Positions 12,501 through 24,500 of a DNA stretch of 64,000 nucleotides are shown here, in pieces. Under the pieces are notes generated by a model that had not been told where the DNA came from, did not search any database, and saw nothing but the letters and a program-made list of their open reading frames with translations. Numbering within the stretch: position 1 is the first letter of the stretch; each line of letters begins with the position of its first letter. The position numbers and the translations under genes were made by a program. This stretch comes from Cydia pomonella (taxonomy: Eukaryota > Arthropoda > Insecta > Lepidoptera > Tortricidae). The stretch is taken from the NCBI RefSeq assembly GCF_033807575.1, contig NC_084713.1:17459389-17523388 (forward strand), given 5' to 3'.

Positions 12501-15500
12501 GAACGCACCACTGCGCACTGGCAATCCTAGCAAGACCCAACGTCAAGAAAAAAAACAACGAGGAAAAAGCAGAAATTTCGCGGTATTCAAAGTTACTCGA
12601 GCGACTTGAGCGAGTGGCGTCTTCAAGTTTCTTGCTTAAGCTTATCATTAAGTGTATTAGGTAGTTGATAAATCACAGTGTTGTGGGGATTGCTGTCTCA
12701 GTTCTGGTACAGGGAATCATTTCCAAAGCGAGTTGCAGCACAATTGCAGGTACGAATAAGTTGTAATGTAGTTGGTTAAGCCGCCATGGCGCCGTCGGCC
12801 TCTCGGCGACAAAGTTTATCTTAGAATTATCAACAAATATGTTAGATCATTTTGTAAAATGTGGTCATTTGGTATTCTGTGTACATTACAGCTGCACCAA
12901 GAAGCAGGGAATGTACCTGGCCAGTTCGAGACGTGTTTTGTGATATGTAGCATACGCGTGTTCATTCCACCGCCCGGAACGAAAAAAAAAAAAAGAATAA
13001 GTTGTTTACTTGTACGGCCGCACGGTTTCCTGGGTGAGTTTAAACCATGAATACGTAAAGATGTATGTTATTTGTTGGGAACATTCGACGTGAAATCACT
13101 GGAAAAAACAACATTAGGCTGAAGAAAGTAATGGGAAGCACGGTAGTGCCTCCGCCAAGACGAATACTACCTACATTTTTGAATTACATAGTATTTTGTA
13201 GAATTCTGGCGTTGAGTAGCCACGGATATCGCCATAATGGTTATTTATACGCCAAACGAGTGTAGGCTAACTGTGTTAATTATTTTCAGCTGGCATCATG
13301 GCAAGTTTATACAGTCGGGTTAAGCTGCGCCATGAAAAGTTACTAACGGTGACTGCGGACTCTCAGGCCCTCTGGGAGCAATTGCAAGCAGACGGAGTTG
13401 TCAGTGAAGACAAGTTCACGGCACTCCACCTAAAATTGAAACAGTGCTTGGGGACCTTTGAGAAGGAGATATTTCAATATTTAAGTGTGGTGCCGGATGC
13501 AGACGTGGTTAGCATGACACAGGATCAACTCAAGGCCGAAGATATATTGACAGAACTGGAAATTGCATGGCAGATTAACAAGAGGCGAAGTGGAGCTGTC
13601 AATAAGTCAAAGCTACCCGAGTTGAGCCTGCCAACCTTCTCCGGCGATAAGCTGAAATGGTGCGAATTTTGGGACCGATTTGCTGCCAATGTAGACCAGA
13701 GACAGTTACAGGAATCAGAGAAACTTATGTACCTCCTGAGCTGCCTAAAAGGTGCAGCTCTTGAAACGGTTTTCAGGAATGGCAGCTACCAACGCCAACT
13801 ACTCTGTTGCAGTGGATACTTTGAAGCAACGTTATGGGTCAACTGACACTTTAATAGACGCACATTATACAGCACTCAACCAACTTCAAAAGGCAGACCA
13901 TACTAGTACCAGCTGCCGGAGTGTTCTGGATAGTGTTGAGCGAAATCTCAGGGTGTTGGAGAAGCTCGGGGAACCAGTTGGAGGCAACCATTTAAGAGCG
14001 CTGGTATTATCAAAGTTCCCAGAAAGGGTGATCCATGAGCACCACCTCATAGGTGAAGGTACTGACTTGAAGGCCATCAGAAATAATTTAGACCGCATAA
14101 TCACGGCAATGGAGAAGTCAGCAGCTACAGTAGTACCAACTCCAGAGACCATTGCCGTGCATGGTAGTAGCACAACTGAGGCACTGCAAGTCCGTACAGA
14201 GGTAAGGTCTTTGAGTAGCCGGAAGCGGAAACATGCGGGAAATGCTGGTGCAGGTGCACCACCTTCAAAGCGACCAAAAAGGGCATGCTTGTTTTGCAAT
14301 CTGAAAGGACATGCTAGCAGGGACTGTCGAAAATACAGTACAGTTGAAGCTCGTCAGAAGCAAGTGACAGGAAGGTGTCTACACTGCCTTCGACGCAATC
14401 ATACAACATCATCCTGCAAGCGCAAGATTGCTTGCTTCCGCTGTAAAGGAGACCACCTGCTCATATTCTGTCCCAATCCGGCCTCAGATGGTGAGGAACA
14501 TGATATTTTAGAGAAGCACTCTTTAAAATCCTTGTGTGCTACTTCTAACAAACACACTTTTTTGCAGACCGCAGTGGCAACTCTTCAAAATCCTCTAACT
14601 AAGAAAAGTAGCAAAGGCAGAATCTTCTTAGACTGCGGTAGTCAGCGGAGTTACATTACTGTAGCAGCTGCAAAAAAGTTAGGCCTGCCTACCCTCCAGG
14701 AAGACCTGCTACTCATATTCACCTTCGGAGCTTCTGAACCTCGGGAGACGTCGACCCCCTCAACAACAGTCAACATCCTGACGAAACGCAATGTCACCAA
14801 GCAGTTTACGGTGAACGTCGTACCAAGAATCACAGACAGAGTTCCGGTGACATCCTTCAAGTATCCTGGAGTCGATATTGTTGCTGATGATGAGACAGTT
14901 GGAGAGGTTGTAGATGTACTCATCGGAAATGATTTCTTTGGCGCTATCCTCAGAGAAAGAAAGATCCAGGTGTCGGAAGATTTTTGGTTATTGGATACTG
15001 ATTTTGGATGGGTGCCTACAGGGAAGCTTACATCTGAAGAAAGAAGCGAGGTCCTCTCAGTGGTCACATATTGTCAGTGTCACACTCCTAGCTGTCCGTA
15101 TTTCAGTGAGCCAGATCTGCCTTTAAGAAACATAGATGTAAGGTTCTTATGGTCATTAGAGAACCTAGGGATCACAGACTCACCAAAGGCTACGAGACAA
15201 GAAGAAGCAGTTCGTCACTTCAATGAGACTGTGCAATATCAGGAAGGCCGGTACTTAGTAAAATGGCCCTGGATTGAGTACCCACCAGAATTGCCATCAA
15301 ATTTTGGATTGGCCTTAGGTCGATTGAAGAGTAACGTGAAGAGACTGGACTTGCAGTTAATTAAGGAGTACGACTCTATCTTGAGGGAACAACTGGATCT
15401 AGGAATTATAGAAGTCGTTACGAGAGGGTTAGACTTGAACGGAGACCACCCAATTCACTACCTCGCCCACCATATCGTGAAACAAGATGGCGGCAAAGGG

Positions 15501-18500
15501 AGGATAGTATACGACGCTAGTGCCAAAAGTACTGGACAGAAAAGCCTCAATGAGTGCCTTTACAGTGGACCTTCTATGTTAGAAGACCTAACTGCATTAC
15601 TTTTGAAGTTCCGAACAAAGAAGTATGGCATACTGGCTGATGTAGAGAAGGCGTTCCTACAAGTAGCACTTCAAGAGGATGATCGCGATGTCACAAGGTT
15701 CCTCTGGTTAAAGGACACGACCAAGGAAGTGACGGAGGATAACCTACTGTATCTGAGGTTCTGCAGAGTACCTTTTGGAGTTGTTGCTAGTCCATTCTTA
15801 CTGACAGCGACGATCCGACACTACATAAGCCAGTCAAACAAGGCCTTGCTGAAACAAGTCGCTGACAAGTGCTATGTGGATAACCTAGTGACTGGAGCTG
15901 ATACCTTGCAGGAGGCTAAGCAGATCTATGACCAAGCAAGAACGGTGTTTGAACAACTGTCTATGAATATGAGGGACTGGATATCAAACAATCAGAGCTT
16001 CATGGATATGATACCAGAACATCATAGGTCAGTCAAACATGGACTGGTCAAAGTGCTTGGACTTATGTGGAATGTCGAAGAAGATACGCTGAAACTGAAT
16101 TTGACTGAGGACCACTTCAGCACAGATCCTCCGATAAACACAAAGAGAAAAGTTCTTCGGGCTCTAGCACGTGTATATGACCCCTGTGGCTTTGTATGCC
16201 CACTCATGTTGTCAATGAAGCTGATCTTCCAGGATATCTGTGAAAGGAAATGTAAATGGGATACAGAACTACCTATGGAGTTGACACAGTCTGTGAAAAT
16301 TGTCATGGAAGGTCTGAAATCCATAGTGGACACAGAGGTGCCTAGGTACCTTGGTACAGATGTCTCAAGGAGTGACCTTAAGTACCACTTGCACTGTTTC
16401 ACAGATGCTTCCAAAGACGCTTATGCTGCCGTTATCTACCTTAAAGTGATTGAAGATGGACAAGGAAAATCAGTCTCTCTGTTGATGGCAAAATCGCACG
16501 TGTCACAGACCAAAGACAAAGACGAATTAAAAATTCCTAAATTGGAACTACTAGGATTTCTGATAGGAAGCAGACTCCTGAAATACGTAAGGAACCATCT
16601 TGATCTTGATATTGAGAAAGAATATTTGTGGTCAGATAGTTTGGTTGTACTTAGTTGGATGAGGTCAAACAAACTGCTTCCACCCTTTGTCGCCAACAGA
16701 GTGAACGAAATCAAGCGTGACCACCCTAACACAGAGATGTTCTACGTCCACACAAAAGCAAATCCTGCTGATATTGCTACGCGTCCTGAACTGTTTGAAG
16801 AGAAAAGGCAACTTTGGTTTAACGGACCAGAGTTTCTCGTTAATAAAGAATCCTGCTGGCCCCAAAATAGACTCTACGAGGCACATCAGAACCTTCTGTC
16901 TGTTGGGGAGGTCCTGGGTGACAACCCAGGTGAGCTGACACAGGAAGTATCCATTGGTGAGGTTGCAGACCAGAGTAAGACCCCCGAGCAAGGAAGTCCC
17001 AGTGATCCCGTTGAACCAATGGAAACCCAGGATTCGAGCATACCTACAGAGAGTGGTGAATATCCTACTGATGGAAGCATGGAACTCGACAATCCTGCCG
17101 ATGAAGGAGGTATCCAGCAGCAGACCATTGTGGCCAAAATAGTGTCCGAGATAAAAGATCTACAAAGGAAGCACTTCCAAGAAGAACTAAATGGCAAAAG
17201 AACACATTTAGCACGAAACTTAGATCTCTTTGTTGATGTAGACGGCTTTCTTAGGTGCCGTGGGCGTATGGCGAACACCACCTGGAGCTATGACATGAAG
17301 TATCCGATACTACTGCCAAAAAATTCCGAATTCACTGACAGAATCATAAAGGAGACGCATGAGAGTAACTACCACGTCGGTGCTCCACACACACTGAGTA
17401 TCATCAGGGAACGGTATTGGATACCCCAAGGGAAAGCCCAGGTAATAAAGGTGTTAAAGCGATGTACCCAATGTGTAAAACACGGCGGCGGTCCGTATCG
17501 TTTACCAGCCACACCGGCGCTGCCTCCAGAACGAGTAAATTATAGCAGACCCTTCACTTTCACTGGTGTGGACTATCTGGGACCGCTATTTGTGAGTACC
17601 CAGACTGGTAAAGAGAAACGATGGGTAGCCTTATTCACGTGTTTGACAGTAAGAGCGATACATCTTGAAATCGTGAAGGACCTTTCGGCAGAAGAATGTC
17701 TCCTAGCCTTGCGACGATTTATAGCTGCTAGAAACAAGCCACAACGAATGTACTCGGATAATGCGACTTGTTTTAAGTTAGTCGCTGAAATGGTACAACA
17801 GCCATACTGCATTAAGAATGACATCCAGTGGAAATTCATATGTCAACTAGCACCGTGGCATGGAGGGTTTTACGAGCGGCTAGTGGCCTTGGTGAAGCAT
17901 TGCCTTAAAAGAACCCTAGAAAAACACCTTCTCAATGATACCAGGCTACTGACAGTGATAAAGGAAGTGGAAACAGTACTGAATTCAAGACCACTGGCAA
18001 GAGTTGGTACAGAAGTGGAACATGTCCTCTGCCCGGCAGATTTCATAAGCCTAGGACAATGTTTGACCATGAGACCATCTGCCGTGGATATTCCGACTTG
18101 TAACACTGCTACAAAGAGCGACCTGTTTGAGAGCTGGAAGAGAGGATGCAATATCCTAGAAGAATTTAAGAGGATGTTCGTCAAGCAGTATCTTGCTAGC
18201 CTGAGAGAAAGGTACAACAACTCTCCCAAGCAGCCTAGAGTTAAATCTCATCGATCACCACAAGTAGGCGACCTTGTACAGGTTAAATCGGACCTCAAGA
18301 ACAGAAACCTCTGGAAAGTGGGGAAGATCCACGAGCTGATCAGGGGAAGTGATGGTGAATGTAGAGTAGCGAGGGTCAAGGTTGACGATTCTTCCTTGAC
18401 ACGTTCCATTGGCCATCTCTACCCGCTGGAGGTAGATGACGAGACGCCTGTGGTAGAACCGGTAGCGGCAGACGCGACTGAGATGGAAGAGGACAGCGGG

Positions 18501-21500
18501 GAGTTGGATGCTCCAAACAGTTCAAATCCTCATACACCTGCACTTGATGAACGGCCGGATGTCGACGTGGATACTCTGGCTGGATGTGACATGACCAGTA
18601 ACAATGAAGTACCACCACCACCAGAGGAGCAGCCAGAAGAAAGAGGCGTTGGCAGAATCAAGCGGATCGCAGCCATTCGCGCCAGGGATAAAATCCTGGA
18701 GTGGACGCGACACCTGCTTGCCTTGCTACAGTAACCTTCCTTGTTCTGGGGAGTGTCGCGCCAAGCGCGATGTAAGTTGGTAAGTGGTATCAACTAGGTT
18801 ACTACTTTGTCATGTGGCAACACTGACTGCTCGGATGACAGTTCCGATGGCGGAAAAAGCACGATGGCGCCATTGGGAAGATCAAAATGAAGGTACGTGC
18901 ATGAGGCGTGGAATGGCGCTGGGTGTGCTGAGAAATTAAGTACTCAGTGTGCCTCCACGCGGTAACGGGAGCCTGCCCTGGTGAGTGTTTATACACATAT
19001 TTACGCTTATATAATCGACATCCTAGCTGCATGGGAGTGGAACAAGGGGGTTGACCAACGGTCCTTGGTTAACGTAGTTTCACTAAGGTGTAGTCCAATC
19101 TTGAGGTGTATGTACCTAGACAACAAGGACATTGGACAGGGAAGCCCGTAGCTTCATGGAGTGTGTACCGGAAGCACACAGGCAAAGCATGTAGTACGGT
19201 CGGTTATGAGTTGGAGTACAAGGGCCGGGTCTAGGGGGCAGGCTTATGGAGGACCCCGTGGGGGCATCGCCCCCACGTCCAGGTGGTGTGTAGGACACCA
19301 GGGTACTAGTCGGTAGTACCTAGTCTGGAGGCGAACCGATCGTACGGATGAGTCACTCTGGATAGGCCAGTAGACTAGACTCTCATATTGATGCGTGCGA
19401 TGCCAACTCTGAAGTAAATATACTGTACATGTAACAGTGTGGTCGAAGGTGACCCCCTTCTCCTACTCTCATGTGGCATGGTATTATATGTATTGATGAT
19501 GTGATATATATTTTGTTGCCCAAGCGAATTTATACCCGCTTGGATTCAGGCACTTGTGTTACACAAGGTGGGTATAGAAGGCGCGACAGAACTCTTCAAC
19601 GCCGCATAGTTTACGTTTTCAAGGTACATTTTTGTCAAGCTTGAGTTTTGATGATGGATTCCATGAGGAATTGAGGGTACTTCTCAACTCTTTTAAGCAA
19701 ACTTACAGCCATTTTTAATATTATTTTATGCATGGCGTGAAATAATTTATTTTAAGTATAATCGAACACTCAATTCGGGTATTTTACCAATCTTTTTAAT
19801 TTCATTGTATGAAATCCAAAATCAACAATAATCTTTCTTTCACCGGTCTCCCTCATCGAAGTCGGTTTTTTTTTCTTAAAAATTATATTCTCCTCTTGTG
19901 CGATTTATACCTCTATCTATACCTGTTTGAGCGACATCTTCTGGTACTTGGCGTGGAGTTCAGGCGCGTTGGGGAGCGTGCCTAGTGCAGCGATTTTGTC
20001 GAGCGACTCTTGTATTTTCTCCTGCAGTAGCACCTCCTTTGATGCCATCTTTTCGAGCCCTTTGGCGTCCTCTTCCATTTTGTCTTGTGCTTCTTTTTCC
20101 TGCGTAGAATAATTGACAACACGTTATTTTTGCATCGCAGTAGCAGCGGAAATGAAAGCCTCGAAAAGCTGATCGTTGTTGGAAACACGGGGGGCAAAAG
20201 AGGCCGGGAACGGTCTCCAACTAGATGGAGCGATCAAGTAAAAGGGTTCCCATCCTCAAACAACTTTTGCTCGGTCGTCAGAGACGCGATAAACAACAGG
20301 CATTGATGCAAGCATATCATAAAAACCAGGTGTGGAGCATCCACGTCCACCGATGACCACGATCCTCAGGCATGAAGGAGCGACCACAGAGAGAGGAGTA
20401 GAGGAAAAAAATGAAAATAGTCTTTGCCTTTGAAATTTGAACGTGGAACTTGATACCACAAGAATTCGGACAATAACAATAACCAGTAACTAAATACACT
20501 AAGAATCGGTTGCATCAAACCATTGCCCAGCGTTAAAGCGTCACCGAAATATTATTGTATGGGAACTATCAGTCCGTCAAGTATGGTTGGTACAACTGGT
20601 TCTTAACTGATCCGACTTCGTACCTTATCTTGTTGCAATAAGGTCTACAAATGGTCCGTTAACAGTGTTCACAATGGTATCTCTAGTAGTTAAGGGCCTG
20701 AAATATAATTATATTATTGCTCCAGATCTTAATGTTACCTTCAAAGCTAATTTTACGGTTTAAATCACGTGTTTTTAGTCACTCGCTAGACATGTTTCGG
20801 AAAGCCTTGGTCTCCATTTTCAAGCACTAACAGTGCACGGGTAGCGTTCATGACGGCCATACGTCGCGTACTGCTGCACGCCACGCTGCGCGCTGGGCGC
20901 GAGTTAAGGTGGAGCAACCAATACAAGTAACCTTTGTCAGCACTACCCCTAATTAGGTCTTGACGTCAATGCTTACTTGTCAATACTTTATTATAAATAG
21001 CTGTTAAGAATTAGATTTAAGTTAATATTGTATTAATTATTATCTTGGACGTTACTCTGTTCGATTAAATAAATTATTTTTAATAATAAATCCAGTCTCT
21101 CCATCTTAATTGGCGCTGAGGACAGGATTCCCGTCGTATCTTGACACGTTCAGAAAGCCGATAAAATCTCGCGACTGTGCCGTGCCGGACAACGTACGTT
21201 TCTACGTTTAAACGGGAATTCGAACAAATAAATTTATTAAGAGGAAGCTGAGTCAAGTTCCTGTGAAGCTGAGCAGCCGAGCAGCGACAGACCTGGACTG
21301 GACCCGAGAACAAGTATTTTCAAGATCTACAATATTCCGGAAGGACATGGAAGCTGCGGGACTGTGAGTACACCTTTTCACCATTCCCTCGCTTACTTCC
21401 GTTATCTACCAGTAATATTTATACGTACTTTTACGGATTAGACATTGCCTTAATCGTATAGTATAAATAGTAAAGCTAATTGAGAATAAAATTCTTTTCA

Positions 21501-24500
21501 AATAGCGTGTAGCAGTAAGTAAACACTAGAATATAAGTCAATTTCAGGAAATCTAGATGAAACAGACGCAATACGCTATGACCTCGAGATAAGGCAACTT
21601 AAAAATGCAGAACATTCAGTACCCAGCAAACATTTTTGGTGAAAATAACGATAAAATCACCTATTATAGGTCGCAAATCTGACAGTGACCAAAATGAGTT
21701 ACCTCGAATCGACGTGGAATCCACCTGGATTTCACCAAAGTGGGGAAAAAAAGCACGTGCCGGCTACGTCGATTCCACGTAATTTTTGTAATTGTGACCT
21801 AATGGTTACTACATAGGTAATGTTTGCGACGTGGATTGGACGTCGCCACGACGTGTAATGTGGTTGCAATGTACAAAATTAGTAAGACTTACTATTTTTC
21901 AACATGATTTCAACGTTTTTTTTACCATTTAATTCCCAAGAAAGGTTATTTTTTTATGAGATAGCATGAAGAGAAAGAGACAAATATATTACGAGAGTAT
22001 TTTCTTTCCGCTCACAATCAAAATGTCTAACGAAAAATCAATCTTAAGTTTTGCAACGAGAATGGCGGCCATTACTTCAATTACTTGGCGTAAAATAATT
22101 ATCTAGGTCGATTAAGCAGGAATTATACGATGAAATCTTGTGCGCTGAAAATTTTCTCGTGCAGTATGTTAGGTTTTTATTCAAAACTACTGATGGGCTT
22201 TCGAAATACTTAAGTATTAATTTTATTTAAGCTCATAAGTAGTATGTATTGCTTGTAATTGGGGATCGTAAATTTGTGTTCGGAGTTTGTAAATATATTA
22301 AATTGACTCTATATTTTTTTTTCGTATAAATGAAATTAAAAGTGCTGTTAGATTTTATTGTTCTAGGTATTACAACATACCAAAATTTTGCAATATGCAA
22401 TAACAAGACCTAATTATAACAAAACAAAATGTCGGCTTGACTAAAAAGTTAAGTTTACCTAAAAATACGACGTACTGGTATTTAAGGAAATTTTACGTAA
22501 TATATACTCAATTCTTCGACCTAATGATGCAGAGTTACCGTTTAAGGTCGAAGCGACCGCCATCACAACGTCGCTTTGACCGCGTACCGCGAGGCGAGCG
22601 CAATCGTATTCAGTATTTGTTTGACATCGCGGGCGTAGGCGGTGTGCTTACGACATAGACATATATATTACTTCGTAAAGACTGGCCTTACGAGCACTAC
22701 GAATGGGGCTAATATATAGGTGTCAAAATCGCATTTAGTTACACCCCTGCACTCAGTCGTCTGGCGAATTGCGCAGTGGAAACGCGTCACGTATAGCCAT
22801 TCCCAATTTAAAAAATGCCTAATTGTCTTGTGAAATTCTGTAAAAACTATAACAGGTAAATCATATCAAATTTTGTTTCATATTGACCTTGCGCGGCGCG
22901 AAACGCGATGCGGCGGTACACAGACACATATTAAAGTAGACTGCACTCTCGTCTCCAAAAAACGAGCCTAGCGAGATAGTTCGAGGGAGACTTCTACTAT
23001 TACCATATTTATTAAAATAAATGTCATTTTTATTGGTTAGGTAGGTTAGGCTAGTTTATTGACTCACTAATAGTCCTTCTAAATGTTGACATTTAGTGAA
23101 AATCAAGCTTCTTTGGTTATGAAGTATTTTGTATGTAATTAAAACATAATGTATTTATCAATCACATTTTAATATGTCTTAATTTCCACTTATCCCTACT
23201 CAATATTCTTAAGTGAAGTTAATAAATATTTTTTTTCAGACCAAGTTGATCCATAGCTTGTTAGTTACAGAGTATCGTAATACTTAACTATCTATGTTAG
23301 TTGAACAATACAAAAAACAAAAATAAAATAATAGAAAAAAATTAAACTAAATATATTACACGATATAATAATATGATATCAATTGACAGGGGCAAGCAAG
23401 GCAAACTATCTCTGAAGTAGAGACTTGTCCCTGCTAATTACCTCTTCAACCCAGAAGCGAGTGAGAGGAGAGTCGAGGCGCTCCGCCAACGCCCTTAGAA
23501 GGTCGTAATAAACTAGCACGGTAAAATCTATAATAATAACATTTATATTAATAAAAATAGCAGCATGGCTTGTTTAGCTGTGGGTGGCAACGAACATTTA
23601 TTCAGTTGTCACTTCATCGTCGCCCTAAAGAAAAAGGGACTAAAGCACCAATTACATCCACACTTCCCGATAACGGGCCCGAAATCAGTCCCGATTTCGG
23701 GCCTGATAATCGTTTTCTGTTTCACGGAATATTAGCACATCGTTAACGATATTTGAAATGTAAACAATACTTTGTCTCTAACTGTCTAAAATGTTCAATG
23801 TTTGATATTCTTGCACAGGAACCATTTTTTTACATTTCAAATATTGTAAACGATGTGCTGATATTTGAAATGGAAAAATTCTTTCTCCTCCCGGAAATTG
23901 ATAAAGTGTGGATATAATTGGCACTTAAGGTCTCCCTCGACTCCCTCGAGCCATTTTTCTAGACACGTTTTTTGGAGGCGAGTGTGCTGTGCAGTCTACT
24001 TTGGCGTATGTCTATGGCCTATTGTATCTTTGCTGTGACCATCGGCCACGTAGTTTACTCAGTATACAACAGATGACGCTGTGTTTTGCTTAACGAAACT
24101 TTTCGGTCGGAATTGTTTGCATGGCCTTATCTTTACTTTTTTAGATCTATGGCTTACGATCAGAAGTGCCAAGGGTAAATATTACGCACACAGGTTCCCC
24201 AATTGGAAAGTTATATGTATGTGAAAATTAAGATTTTGAAAATTTTACGAGTCATTAGTGATAATTATTTTAACTGATTGTATGCTTAGTTTAAAACATA
24301 TCTGCGTACTTAACGCATCTACGCAATATAGTTACCAAAACATTTATTTCTAATTGACTCTAATTTGGTTTTAGGTATTTATTGTTGCAAAAATGATATA
24401 TAAGATAGTGGCCACCCATTACTGAAAGGGAATGGAAATAACGCTTTGCCCTTAGGCGTGGGAGGAGAACGGCGTTAAAAACAAGAGACATACCGTCTAC

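Larger units (their letters stand above)
10979..19588 (+). mobile_element. BEL/Pao LTR retrotransposon, recent insertion
   Basis: 8610-bp element bounded by 835-bp direct LTRs (10979-11813 and 18754-19588) that begin TGTCGCGCC and end GGCGCGACA. The LTRs look identical, and GAACT is duplicated on both sides (10974-10978 and 19589-19593). The coding order is gag, protease, reverse transcriptase, RNase H, integrase, as in BEL/Pao. A purine-rich CTGGGGAG just before the 3' LTR is the likely polypurine tract. The element is in plus orientation, antisense to SMC3. One frame break in gag is the only obvious defect. Confidence 0.95.
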
